A stretch of DNA of 18,098 nucleotides, taken from NCBI GenBank assembly GCA_001940755.1, contig MEHH01000022.1:1-18098 (forward strand), given 5' to 3'. Shown here in pieces: positions 7,013-15,478 of this stretch. The position numbers and the translations under genes are program-made. This stretch comes from Candidatus Heimdallarchaeota archaeon AB_125 (GTDB lineage Archaea; Asgardarchaeota; Heimdallarchaeia; Heimdallarchaeales; Heimdallarchaeaceae). The notes under the pieces are model-generated. The model saw nothing but the letters and a program-made list of their open reading frames with translations, was not told the origin of the DNA and ran no database searches. Every line of letters begins with the position of its first letter. Positions within the stretch are counted from its first letter, which is position 1.

Positions 7013-8683
7013 TTGATAATAGGAACAGGTAAAAGTACTATCATTCTTTGCCTATTTGCATTACTAAGTAGTTGCTTCCACATGATTAATATTGTTCATG
7101 TTAAACAGAATAAGGCAAGACCTTTATCTAGTGATTTGGCTGTAGAGATAGGGGATAGTATATTAATCTCTGGAAAACAAGAAGCAGTTCCTTTCATTGA
7201 TAATAGAAGAAATCAGAAATTACACATTCTTTTAATTTCACCCATAGGTACTATTATTGATTCTGATCAAGTAAGATTAGAGGAAACTGGTTTGAGGAAT
7301 ATTTACTCTTTTCCTGTCACTCCTGATTTATATTCTGGTACTTATTTCCTGCAAATTGAGGGAGACTATAAGAGAAGAGAAAAGGTGAATATTCGAACTA
7401 ACAAACATCTAATTTATCGTTGGATACTATTCTATGGGGTTCAGCTCTCAAACCCAAATAATTTTCCACTAAACAATTTTGTTCTTGATCTAATGATCCC
7501 ACCTTCAATCTCTCCTATTCAACAAGTTTTGAATATTGAGAGCAATTACAAGCCCAAAAAACTAATTACAGACAATGAAGGAAATCGATGGCTGAGATTC
7601 TATTTTCACCAGATTAATCCACAAGAAAAGATAACCGTTGCATACAAAGCAGATCTAATTACACGTCTAGTTGCTTATGATATTACTCGAATAAGAGGAG
7701 AAGAAGAAAATCTTGAAAAATTGTATCCTGAAGTTTTTCAGAAATATACTAAACCTGAACCATTTCTTGATTCCTCAAATAGAGATATTGTAAATGTTGC
7801 CAGAAAATATTCTTCCCACTCTCCATTGAGTAAAGTTTTAGCCTTCTTAAAATATGTAAAAGAGAACCTAGTCTATGTTCCTCAAGATGGAGATTATGGG
7901 GCTACTTATGCAATTGAAAACAAACTAGGAGACTGTACAGAATTCTCATCTCTTTTTGTTAGTCTGTGTAGAGCAGCTAATGTTCCTGCTAGATTAACAA
8001 CCAGTATTATTCTTAGTGAATATGAAGGCTGGGTTAATCACTCACAAGCTGAGTTTTTTGTAAATGGTGTTTGGTTCCCAATAGATCCTACTTTACAGCA
8101 TGATTTTAGATATCTTTACAGGAGCCCTAGTTGTATAATCTTACAGAGAGGAAACACATTAGGAAATTCAAATATTAGAGAAGTACGTTTTAGTTATGAT
8201 GATATGAATCAACATGAAATTTCTATTCATACTCATAAAGAAGTCAAATGGGATAAAGGTTTAGTTAAAGGAAGGAAGAGGATTAGTAGTAAAGAACATA
8301 CTGAAATTAAAGGTTCTTTATTTGAAGAAATCAATTGGAAGTTTTCATTTCCAAGCCTGGATTTAGACAAACAAGATAAAACCATTGAAATAAGAGTGAC
8401 AGCTCCTGATTCAGCTCCGATTCATAAGCCTTTCAGTATTCCAGTTCATCTTTACAATCGTAACGATGAAGGATTAATTGGAACATTGCGAGTGTCTTTT
8501 TCAAGGGGAGGTTTATACACAAATCACCTTTACCCTTTGGTGTTAGAAGGCAATTCTCACGAACCCAAAATGGTTGAAATTCCTGCTACTAATTTCTTAG
8601 GTACTACCTTCATAGAGTTTATTTTTCAAGATGATAATGGAAATAAAATTGGTTACGAACAAAAAAAAGTAACTTTTCATTGA
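7013..8683 (+). CDS. secreted transglutaminase-like (cysteine protease fold) protein
   Basis: A 556-residue exported protein. Residues 9-27 are a hydrophobic signal sequence or anchor (IILCLFALLSSCFHMIN). Residues 45-130 look like a beta-sandwich domain (YSGTYFLQIEG). The core at about 255-365 is transglutaminase-like: helix DIVNVARKYSSHSPLSKVLAFLKYV, then GDCTEFSSLFVSLCRAANVPAR with the nucleophile C308, then VNHSQAEFFVNGVWFPIDPT with H343 and D358. These give the Cys-His-Asp triad of the family. Residues 435-556 form another beta domain with no C-terminal membrane helix. Such proteins cleave or cross-link peptide bonds, or cleave cell-wall or surface glycoproteins; the target here is unknown. 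The TTG start is favoured because the next in-frame ATG (7082) would remove most of the signal sequence. Confidence 0.8.
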   Translation: MIIGTGKSTIILCLFALLSSCFHMINIVHVKQNKARPLSSDLAVEIGDSILISGKQEAVPFIDNRRNQKLHILLISPIGTIIDSDQVRLEETGLRNIYSFPVTPDLYSGTYFLQIEGDYKRREKVNIRTNKHLIYRWILFYGVQLSNPNNFPLNNFVLDLMIPPSISPIQQVLNIESNYKPKKLITDNEGNRWLRFYFHQINPQEKITVAYKADLITRLVAYDITRIRGEEENLEKLYPEVFQKYTKPEPFLDSSNRDIVNVARKYSSHSPLSKVLAFLKYVKENLVYVPQDGDYGATYAIENKLGDCTEFSSLFVSLCRAANVPARLTTSIILSEYEGWVNHSQAEFFVNGVWFPIDPTLQHDFRYLYRSPSCIILQRGNTLGNSNIREVRFSYDDMNQHEISIHTHKEVKWDKGLVKGRKRISSKEHTEIKGSLFEEINWKFSFPSLDLDKQDKTIEIRVTAPDSAPIHKPFSIPVHLYNRNDEGLIGTLRVSFSRGGLYTNHLYPLVLEGNSHEPKMVEIPATNFLGTTFIEFIFQDDNGNKIGYEQKKVTFH

Positions 8684-8696
8684 AAAGAAAAGAAAT

Positions 8697-8718
8697 GAAG
8701 AAAACTATCGTTTTCTTC
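8697..8718. terminator. perfect 9-bp stem-loop between convergent genes
   Basis: Arms GAAGAAAAC (8697-8705) and GTTTTCTTC (8710-8718) enclose the loop TATC. On the minus strand it is followed by TTTCTTTTCTTTT, so it should end the phosphodiesterase transcript. One arm encodes the basic C-terminal tail of that protein. The hairpin also lies 14 bases after the stop of the plus-strand gene and may act for both. Confidence 0.6.
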
Positions 8719-10222
8719 GTTTAACAACTATGTAAGTTCCTATAGCTAGAAAACCAGTAATTGATAGCCATATAGATATAGATGCTAGTTTTAACCTAGC
8801 AGTTATTTCATATATTCCCACATTACCAAACGAATCAGTTACTGTGAAGTTAAATGTTGTTTTACCATTTTTTAGATCAGTTAAATCAATATTAGAAAAC
8901 AAGACACTAAACGAGTCAGATTCTATTGATTCAAAGGTCAAATCATCAACTTGTAACTCACCTATACAATTTTCATCCCAGTCAAAAATTGATAAACTAA
9001 TATTGAAAACATCAGTCAATTTAGTTTCTGCAGTTAAATCTTCATAAGTTGTTCCTAGAAAATTATATTTTGCCTTACTGATAGTAGGATTTTCAATGTC
9101 TGTTAAATCCCAGAACGGAATTCCTGTTTCTGCTCCACCATCATATGCTGGTGTTATTAAAGACACATCTACACCCATTAAAGATAGTATTGTGGGAGCT
9201 AGATCTTTTTGATTGACTGGGATACCATAAGGATTCATAACAGATGAATTACTTATTATATAAGTCATAGATGTTATTTCTTTATGTTTCCCTACCCATG
9301 GTCCACTACTATGACCATCAGCATAAAAACCATGATCTGTACCAATAATTACGAGTGTTTCATTCATGATTCCAGCAGTTTCTAGTTCATCCAGTATTTT
9401 TCCAACAGCATAATCACAATCTATTAAAGACTGCTTATATTCTTCAGACCAAACCCCGTACGTATGACCTGCTTGATCAGGTTCTGTAAGATGAACTCTA
9501 AGATAAAACCGATCTGTGATAACATTAGTTAACAATTCAGCTGATTTATCTCCAAGAAAGTATGCATTAGTAACTGGAGAAGAGAATTTCTCTGTATATT
9601 CATTATATTCATGATATGCTGCAGCCAAAGAATCTGGATCGCCAGGTGTCCAAGAGAGGTTTTCAGAAGCAAAACGGTAATCAATTTCTGGTTTCATATT
9701 ATCAAAGATTGGATCTCGACTTGGTAGTTGATCTATATGATCGAAATTTACATAATCTAGTCCCCATGAAAACACAAAAACAGTTTTCACACTATCTCCA
9801 TAGGTTTCTTTTAGACGTTCCATAATGGTATAATTATCAGGTATTGAAATGATTGGAGATGTATGGTAGAACATATTATAGGGAATATTGTTTATATCAT
9901 CTCCATATCCAGACTCCATACATGCTAAACCAGGGTCTGTAGCTGTACTATGAGAGGTTATTCTAACTGTTTGTCTGTAACCTATTTGATCTATTTTCTT
10001 AGTATGGACTAAAGTTCCATCATCAATGAATTGTTCCAATGCTCTACTATTAGTTCCATCCCAAGTTATAAAAACAACATTTTCAAAATAAGGAATTGGA
10101 TCTAGAGCTAAGGGCTGGGAAATAACTTCTTCAGTTTGTATTTGTTTCCCAGAGATTGTAAAACTCTGTACAGATGTAAATAAAATTACTAATAAAAATA
10201 CTTTTAGTGCTTTTTTTCTCAT
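8705..10222 (-). CDS. secreted, membrane-anchored NPP/alkaline-phosphatase superfamily phosphodiesterase
   Basis: A 505-residue exported metal-dependent hydrolase of the type I phosphodiesterase/nucleotide pyrophosphatase branch. It has a signal peptide (RKKALKVFLLVILFTSVQS). Zinc-site residues are in order: FITWDG (D55), TATDPGLACMESGYG with likely nucleophile T95, EPDQAGHTYG (D248, H253), IGTDHGF (D296, H297) and GKHKE (H313). Residues 375-478 form an Ig-like beta domain (TFNFTVTDSFGNVGIYEI). The end is a membrane helix plus KRRKR. It would split a phosphomonoester or phosphodiester outside the cell; nucleotides, glycerophosphodiesters or phospholipid headgroups are possible. It is divergent from the solute-binding protein gene 250 bases away, so product uptake by that transporter is conceivable but unproven. 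Confidence 0.85.
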   Translation of the reverse strand: MRKKALKVFLLVILFTSVQSFTISGKQIQTEEVISQPLALDPIPYFENVVFITWDGTNSRALEQFIDDGTLVHTKKIDQIGYRQTVRITSHSTATDPGLACMESGYGDDINNIPYNMFYHTSPIISIPDNYTIMERLKETYGDSVKTVFVFSWGLDYVNFDHIDQLPSRDPIFDNMKPEIDYRFASENLSWTPGDPDSLAAAYHEYNEYTEKFSSPVTNAYFLGDKSAELLTNVITDRFYLRVHLTEPDQAGHTYGVWSEEYKQSLIDCDYAVGKILDELETAGIMNETLVIIGTDHGFYADGHSSGPWVGKHKEITSMTYIISNSSVMNPYGIPVNQKDLAPTILSLMGVDVSLITPAYDGGAETGIPFWDLTDIENPTISKAKYNFLGTTYEDLTAETKLTDVFNISLSIFDWDENCIGELQVDDLTFESIESDSFSVLFSNIDLTDLKNGKTTFNFTVTDSFGNVGIYEITARLKLASISIWLSITGFLAIGTYIVVKRRKR

Positions 10223-10257
10223 CTAACCACTTTTATTATATTTTAAAAGAAAAATAT

Positions 10258-10265
10258 CTTTTATA
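10258..10265 (-). promoter_or_regulatory. TATA-box candidate for the phosphodiesterase gene
   Basis: Reads TATAAAAG on the minus strand. Its centre lies about 40 bases upstream of the ATG at 10222, predicting a leader of roughly 14 bases. Only a weak GTGG element stands before the start. Confidence 0.4.
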
Positions 10266-10406
10266 TTATTGAAGTTTACCCTATAACATATTTGATTTTA
10301 ATTTCCACATAGTGATAGTTTCTAAATTAGAACGAAGCTTATAATACAACAGTTATAATTATAAATTATATTTCAATCTGAGATAATTTTAACTATAGTG
10401 CAAAAA

Positions 10407-10414
10407 CTTTATAG
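10407..10414 (+). promoter_or_regulatory. TATA-box candidate for the solute-binding protein gene
   Basis: CTTTATAG preceded by CAAAAA, which resembles BRE plus box A. A start site about 25 bases downstream would fall inside the inverted repeat at 10434-10455, leaving a leader of about 35 bases before ATG 10473. Confidence 0.4.
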
Positions 10415-10419
10415 TCTCA

Positions 10420-10430
10420 TTATCAGATAA
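10420..10430. promoter_or_regulatory. 11-bp palindrome TTATCAGATAA
   Basis: Perfect arms TTATC and GATAA around one central A, between the TATA candidate and the larger inverted repeat. A related GAGATAATT occurs upstream near 10379. Possible second regulator half-site pair. Confidence 0.3.
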
Positions 10431-10433
10431 TTA

Positions 10434-10455
10434 ATTGATATTATAAGATATCAAT
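10434..10455. promoter_or_regulatory. 22-bp inverted repeat, operator candidate for the ABC importer
   Basis: Perfect 8-base arms ATTGATAT and ATATCAAT separated by TATAAG, ending 17 bases before the ATG of the solute-binding protein. It lies at or just after the expected transcription start, so a bound dimeric regulator would block initiation. It could instead be a leader hairpin. Confidence 0.45.
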
Positions 10456-10472
10456 AAGAAGGTTGATTAGAA

Positions 10473-11963
10473 ATGAATATAAAAAAAATAGTTATTCTAG
10501 TTTTCTTAATTGCGACTTTATCAGTAGGTTCAGCTGTTTTTATGATTAACGCTGAAGGAAAAACTACAATACCATCAAATCCAGAGCTAAATGCTGTAAA
10601 CTTAGTCATTGTTACTCGACATGATACAACTCTAACTGCTGCATTTGAAACTGCTTTCCTGGCAACACCAGAGGCAGCTGCAGCAGGTGTAACATCAATT
10701 GACTTCAGATCAGCTACAACAGATGATGCATGGAAGAAGCTTCTAGAGGATCCTTTGAAAGGTGTGGATCTTGCATGGGGTGGAGGACCAAGTTTATTCA
10801 ACACCATGGACAATTGGGGTTTGTTAAAACACATTGATCCTGTAACTGATGCTGCTTTATTTACTGTTGTTAACGATAGTGTTCCTTTGGAATTAGCAGG
10901 TGCTGGAATGAAGCAATTTGCACCAAACGGAAGCATTGTTTGGGCAGCAAATGCTATCTCTTCTTTTGGTTTTACTGTTAATCATGATTTCTTAGACACT
11001 CATGCTCTTCCAGTTCCAACCACATGGGAAGAATTAGCCAGTCCAATTTATTACATCAGTCCTAGTGTTAAAGCTATTAGTATGGGTGATCCACCTTTAA
11101 CCACATCCAATACAAGAATTTACCAAATTATCCTCCAAGCATTTGGTTGGGATGAAGGATGGTCAATTATGACAAGAATGGGTGCTAACTCTGCAATGTA
11201 CCCTGGTTCAGTAGCTACAAGAGCTGCTGTAGTAAGCGGTGAAGTGGGAATTGCTATGACAATCGATTTCTATGGAATTATAGCCATGGGAGAGAATCCT
11301 GACTGTGAGTACATAATCCCTCAAGGCCAATCAATTGTCAATGGTGATCCTATAGCTATGGGTATCAATGTTGATGATTATGCTGCTGCTGAAGCGTTTC
11401 TAAATTTTGTAACTTCTGCAGATGGTCAATCTGTTTGGTTAACTCCAGGAATAGACCGATTACCAGTTAATGAAACAGCTTTTCACACACTATATGGACA
11501 AGGATTTCCTGATTTATATACATTATACAACGAAACACTGGCTAATATAGGTATAGATTTTAACGAAACTCTTGCTACTGCAAATTTAGCTACAACCATT
11601 TACTACTTCCACAACACAATTACCCAACCTCACTCATTACTAAGAAATACTTGGGATGCAATGGTAACACAATTAAGAGATACTACAATAAATCTTACAT
11701 ACTTCAATGAACTAGTAGATGATCTCGGAGCTACTGGAATGACTAAAGAAGAGTCTATAGAATGGAATACGCAATATCAGACAAGTCCCACTTTTGCTGC
11801 AAATAAGGATGCAGAATGGAAAAGTTTTGCTCAAACAAAGTATAATACTATACTAGGTCTTTTAGTTACACCAACAGATACGAATGCTTTTGGTATGATA
11901 CCTGTTTTCATCACCACAATATTTGTAGCTACAATGGTTATAATTAGGAAAAAGAAGAAGTAA
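10473..11963 (+). CDS. ABC-type extracellular solute-binding protein, C-terminally membrane anchored
   Basis: A 496-residue binding component of an importer in the Fbp/AfuA-like family 1 group (iron, thiamine, phosphonate or polyamine type). A signal peptide covers residues 1-28 (KKIVILVFLIATLSVGSAVFMINA). The mature part starts with VNLVIVTRHD and has DLAWGGGPSLFN, WAANAISSFGFTVN, PTTWEELASP, the helix AAVVSGEVGIAMTIDFYG, and AAEAFLNFVTSADGQSVW, the usual order for two-lobe binding proteins. Residues 350-460 form a helical extension longer than in most bacterial members. Residues 473-491 are a membrane helix followed by KKKK, which anchors it outside the cell. The ATG is preceded by AAGG about ten bases upstream. 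The permease gene follows 161 bases downstream with its own promoter. Confidence 0.88.
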   Translation: MNIKKIVILVFLIATLSVGSAVFMINAEGKTTIPSNPELNAVNLVIVTRHDTTLTAAFETAFLATPEAAAAGVTSIDFRSATTDDAWKKLLEDPLKGVDLAWGGGPSLFNTMDNWGLLKHIDPVTDAALFTVVNDSVPLELAGAGMKQFAPNGSIVWAANAISSFGFTVNHDFLDTHALPVPTTWEELASPIYYISPSVKAISMGDPPLTTSNTRIYQIILQAFGWDEGWSIMTRMGANSAMYPGSVATRAAVVSGEVGIAMTIDFYGIIAMGENPDCEYIIPQGQSIVNGDPIAMGINVDDYAAAEAFLNFVTSADGQSVWLTPGIDRLPVNETAFHTLYGQGFPDLYTLYNETLANIGIDFNETLATANLATTIYYFHNTITQPHSLLRNTWDAMVTQLRDTTINLTYFNELVDDLGATGMTKEESIEWNTQYQTSPTFAANKDAEWKSFAQTKYNTILGLLVTPTDTNAFGMIPVFITTIFVATMVIIRKKKK

Positions 11964-11995
11964 ATTACTTCTAATTTTCTTTTTTTTATTTTTAA
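11956..11995 (+). terminator. inverted repeat plus T-tract terminator after the solute-binding protein gene
   Basis: Arms AGAAGTAA (11956-11963, including the stop codon) and TTACTTCT (11965-11972) are followed by TTTTCTTTTTTTTATTTTT. The T-run is the main archaeal termination signal; the near-palindrome may add pausing. Confidence 0.6.
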
Positions 11996-12047
11996 GTATT
12001 TAATTAGGATCATATTGTTGTCCTAAGTGTTGCTTTTAGTTCAATGC

Positions 12048-12057
12048 TATTTAAAAA
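12048..12057 (+). promoter_or_regulatory. TATA-box candidate TATTTAAAAA for the permease gene
   Basis: Predicts a start near 12077 and a leader of about 48 bases. Inverted arms TTAGGA (12004-12009) and TCCTAA (12021-12026) lie just upstream and could bind a regulator. A weak GGTTGA stands eight bases before ATG 12125. Confidence 0.4.
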
Positions 12058-12124
12058 CTAGGGAGAAAATTCAAAAAGCATTAAGATATTACATCCCTAT
12101 CTAATCAAATTTGGTTGAATAAAT

Positions 12125-14995
12125 ATGGCTAGCTCTAGTAAGAAAACAAATAAAGAGGGAAAGGAAAAAAAGAGAAGATCAGTAATTGATTTTCTTTATG
12201 TTAAACTATTACGAGAACCTTCGACAAATTTCATCATTGTCCTTGTAGCTTTTGTTTTTATTGTGTGGATGGTAATCCCACTATTCTCGGTACTATCTGG
12301 TGCTGTTTATTTCAATGGTCAGTGGTCTGGTGCCCCCATAGCCAATGTCTTTGGCAATCCTACATTCTTTAATTTTCCAGGAGATAATCAAACCCAGTTC
12401 TTTTCAAAGGATAAAGAAGATTTAGGAGGTCCTTCTGCAGCTGTTACTGTTGATAATAATATTGCTTTTATTGCAGAAAGAGGTGATGGAATAGAAATCC
12501 TAGATGTCTCACAACCCAATGAAACTACGGAAATAAGGCAGTATTTCGAAGAAGTCAGCACTTTTGAAGAATTAGTTATAAAAGACGATTTATTATACGC
12601 TGCTGCAGGTACAAGTGGATTGGTAATTTTCAACATTTCTGATGTTCGAGAAAGCTTTGCTCCTATGTGTCATATGTATGGGATAGCTAATACTTCAGTA
12701 TTTATTGCAGTTGAAGACAACTTAGCCATTTTAGATATTGATGGAAAGGGTTTCGCAATAATTGATGTTACAGACCCAACAAATCCAACCATTCTATCAA
12801 ATGTTACTGTTGCTACAGATGTATTTGATGTTTATATTGACAATGATATGGTTTACGTTATCGGTTTCACAACAGGAGTTGTAATCTATGACATTTCTGA
12901 TCCAGAAAATCCCTCTCAGGTAGCGCATTATACTGACGATCCAGGAATTGGAACTTTACAAACACAAGACATAGAAATTGTTGGAGATTTAGCTTACATT
13001 ACCTTAGGAAATAATGGTTTAGGTATTTTCAATATAACAGATCCACAAAATATGACACTTGTTGAGTATTATGACGAAACAGTCGTCGGTAAATTATATG
13101 ATGTTCAGATTGTAAATAATTATGGCTACTTTATCTCTCTTGATTACACTTCAAATGAGCTTGGTGTTACAATTTTTGATATTTCTAATTCATCAGATCT
13201 TGTAAGCATCAATAGCTATTATACAGCCATATTTAAAACAGCAGATTTTTTCATTGATACAACAAGAAACCTCATTTTCCTCTCTCAACTAAAAGGTGGA
13301 ACTCATATCCTAGATACTTCTCAAATTTTAATTGATTTACCTCTGATCGCAGAATATGAAGATACCCAGGAAATTACTGTAATTACTTTGAGTGGAAAAG
13401 ACCATGGTGTGGTTCTGAACACTATTATTCTTGGAGTCATGACTACTATATTCTCAGTAATACTTGGCACTGCATTAGCTTTTATTTTAGCTAGATATGA
13501 ATTTCCAGGAAAAAAACTTGTAAGTGTTCTAGCTCTTGCACCTCTCATTATCCCCCCGTTCATATCAGGTATGGGTTTCAGGTTAATGCTTGGACCCAAT
13601 GGATTTCTAAATAACTTCCTCTTAATTCCAGTATTCGGGACAAAGCTAATCTTCTCAGGATTATTTGCAATTATATTTGTTCAAGTATCGCATTTTTATG
13701 CTTTAGTTTATCTCAATGCTTTTTCATCCTTTTTGAACATAGATCCAAGTATGGAAGAATCAGCTGAAAATCTTGGAGCAGGAAAACTTCGATTATTTTC
13801 CTCAGTTACATTGCCATTAGCTATGCCAGGAATTGGGGCTGGAGCAATCCTAGTCTTAATTCTAGCTATGGAAGATGTAGGTACACCAATCATCTTTGCA
13901 GCAATGGGAGATAATGGTGCTAAGAAATTCTTACCATATTATGTATTTGAAAATTACTCAAAAGCGGGATCTGCTACGATTACGCCTGAAGTATGTGTGT
14001 TAGGAGGGATACTCCTAATTATTGCACTTATAGGGTTCTTTGCGATTCGGAAATATGTTTCTTTACGAACGTATTCAATGGTAAGTAAAGGTAGAGCTGG
14101 TCAATACAGAATGAATAAAGCTAAATGGAAGTTATTCTACATTTATCCATTCTTGATAATACTATTTGCTTTCTCACTATTAGTGCATATAGGAGTTATC
14201 TTAATGTCGTTCCTCCAAGAACTTGGAGGAAGGAAGCCCTCAGATCTAGCTTTCACGAGTGAAAATTACAAAGCGATATTTGTATCATCAAAGTATAATA
14301 TACCGCCTTACATAATCAACACTTTGGTTTATAGCGTCCTCGCTACAGTATTAATTATTATTATTGGATCAATTGCTGCTTATGTTGTAGCTAGAAAGGA
14401 TTTCAAAGGTAAAAAAATTCTAGATGCACTGGTTACCTTGCCTATCGCAATCCCAGGTATTGTTTTAGCTATTGGTTATTATCGAACTTTTGATTGGAGT
14501 GGGATAGCATCTAGGAATCCTTCCTGGTTCAACAAAATGATGGCCAATATTACAGCGGGATTGAAGTTAGATCCGTTTATTGGAATTGCTGTGACATTGT
14601 TAATAATGAGTTATACGGTGAGAAAAATACCTTTTACGGTCCGATCAGCATATGCGGGATTACAACAAGTTGATGAAGTTCTAGAAGAAGCTTCCTTCAA
14701 TTTAGGTGCTTCAAGAATGAAAACTTTTACCAGAATCACCGTACCTTTGATTTCCCTCAATGTATTCGCTGGTTCACTAGTTTCCTTCCTATACTGTCTA
14801 TCAGAAGTATCTACGACGATTTTCTTGATTTTTGCATCAAAGGCTGGAACAATAACTTGGTATATGGCATGGAATCCATTGAAATTCCAAATTTTCTGTG
14901 CTATAGGTGTTCTGCTGATGTTATTACAGATAACTAGTCTCTTCATAACCAATGTGATACTAGGATCTCGAGCAGAAGCAATAACAGGGATTTAA
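12125..14995 (+). CDS. double ABC permease (FbpB-type) with inserted seven-repeat LVIVD beta-propeller
   Basis: A 956-residue importer permease with two MetI/FbpB-like halves in one chain. A Lys-rich cytoplasmic start is followed by membrane helix 1 (35-58), ending PLFSVLSGAVYF. A large extracellular insertion, residues about 103-415 (12431-13369), then holds seven LVIVD-type repeats such as AIIDVTDPTNPTIL, VVIYDISDPENPSQV and LGIFNITDPQNMTLV, predicting a seven-bladed propeller. The permease resumes at GVVLNTIILGVMTTIFSV. EAA loops that contact the ATPase are at 544-570 (EESAENLGAGKLRLFSSVTL) and 854-880 (EEASFNLGASRMKTFTRITV). Normal family length is about 550-700; the insertion explains the excess. 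The partner binding protein is the preceding gene. No ATPase gene lies in the window. Confidence 0.87.
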   Translation: MASSSKKTNKEGKEKKRRSVIDFLYVKLLREPSTNFIIVLVAFVFIVWMVIPLFSVLSGAVYFNGQWSGAPIANVFGNPTFFNFPGDNQTQFFSKDKEDLGGPSAAVTVDNNIAFIAERGDGIEILDVSQPNETTEIRQYFEEVSTFEELVIKDDLLYAAAGTSGLVIFNISDVRESFAPMCHMYGIANTSVFIAVEDNLAILDIDGKGFAIIDVTDPTNPTILSNVTVATDVFDVYIDNDMVYVIGFTTGVVIYDISDPENPSQVAHYTDDPGIGTLQTQDIEIVGDLAYITLGNNGLGIFNITDPQNMTLVEYYDETVVGKLYDVQIVNNYGYFISLDYTSNELGVTIFDISNSSDLVSINSYYTAIFKTADFFIDTTRNLIFLSQLKGGTHILDTSQILIDLPLIAEYEDTQEITVITLSGKDHGVVLNTIILGVMTTIFSVILGTALAFILARYEFPGKKLVSVLALAPLIIPPFISGMGFRLMLGPNGFLNNFLLIPVFGTKLIFSGLFAIIFVQVSHFYALVYLNAFSSFLNIDPSMEESAENLGAGKLRLFSSVTLPLAMPGIGAGAILVLILAMEDVGTPIIFAAMGDNGAKKFLPYYVFENYSKAGSATITPEVCVLGGILLIIALIGFFAIRKYVSLRTYSMVSKGRAGQYRMNKAKWKLFYIYPFLIILFAFSLLVHIGVILMSFLQELGGRKPSDLAFTSENYKAIFVSSKYNIPPYIINTLVYSVLATVLIIIIGSIAAYVVARKDFKGKKILDALVTLPIAIPGIVLAIGYYRTFDWSGIASRNPSWFNKMMANITAGLKLDPFIGIAVTLLIMSYTVRKIPFTVRSAYAGLQQVDEVLEEASFNLGASRMKTFTRITVPLISLNVFAGSLVSFLYCLSEVSTTIFLIFASKAGTITWYMAWNPLKFQIFCAIGVLLMLLQITSLFITNVILGSRAEAITGI

Positions 14996-15005
14996 TCACT
15001 TCCCA

Positions 15006-15024
15006 TTTTTCTTTTTCTTTATTT
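15006..15024 (+). terminator. T-rich terminator after the permease gene
   Basis: TTTTTCTTTTTCTTTATTT begins 11 bases after the permease stop. No stem is visible, as is common for archaeal oligo-T termination. It lies in the 27-base gap between convergent genes. Confidence 0.5.
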
Positions 15025-15478
15025 AATCTAATTGACCCCAGGTTAGAAATTTACCATCTTTCCTTTTTACTAAAACGGTACCAAATTTCCTCCATTGTTC
15101 TTCCCTAAATCTTACTATACTAAAATCAGTAGGATCTTTTTTCTTTTTGTTTCTTCTAAGGACTTCGATTTTCTTCCTTTCATCTTCAAAGAAGATTTTC
15201 GAAATATACTTACTTTCCTTTGGTTGTTTCTCGATACTACTTGCTGTTTCAATAATTTGTTCTACTGGAAGAAGTCCAAAATTTGGAATATGTTGTGTTG
15301 TATAAACAGATCCTGGGCAGATATCTTCCTTCTCATTAGCTTTTTTGCATTCATCACAGAATACTAGTTGACAACGATTACACACTTCCCACCCTTCTAA
15401 AGCTGCATCTCTTAGAGTTTTCATTTGATTACAAAAAGTACAACGAATATAGCAATAGATTGCTTCTTGTCCTTTCAA
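15023..15478 (-). CDS. small Cys-rich zinc-finger protein, last gene of the Smc5/6-like operon
   Basis: A 151-residue protein with seven ordered Cys in the first third: C13xxC16, C33xxC36, C41xxC44 and C54 followed by Pro. The spacing CxxC-x16-CxxC-x4-CxxC-x9-C resembles a cross-brace PHD/FYVE/RING-like fold. The eighth ligand is missing; H63 could serve. The remainder is basic and helical (EDERKKIEVLRRNKKKK) and ends with FREEQWRKFGTVLVKRKDGKFLTWGQLD, perhaps a DNA- or protein-binding tail. The start is TTG 15478, whose bases overlap the TGA of the upstream gene (TTGA), so translation is probably coupled. The position after a kite gene invites comparison with the RING of eukaryotic Nse1, but there is no sequence proof and it could be a DNA-binding accessory. 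Confidence 0.6.
   Translation of the reverse strand: MKGQEAIYCYIRCTFCNQMKTLRDAALEGWEVCNRCQLVFCDECKKANEKEDICPGSVYTTQHIPNFGLLPVEQIIETASSIEKQPKESKYISKIFFEDERKKIEVLRRNKKKKDPTDFSIVRFREEQWRKFGTVLVKRKDGKFLTWGQLD

Noticed and set aside
7019..7042. GTGKST near the start of the transglutaminase-like protein, resembling a P-loop
   Set aside because: It lacks the first Gly at the right spacing and lies directly before the signal-sequence core, so it is not a nucleotide-binding site.
10451..10936. 161-residue open frame on the minus strand opposite the solute-binding protein gene
   Set aside because: It is antisense to a well-supported gene, low in recognisable motifs and without a ribosome binding site.
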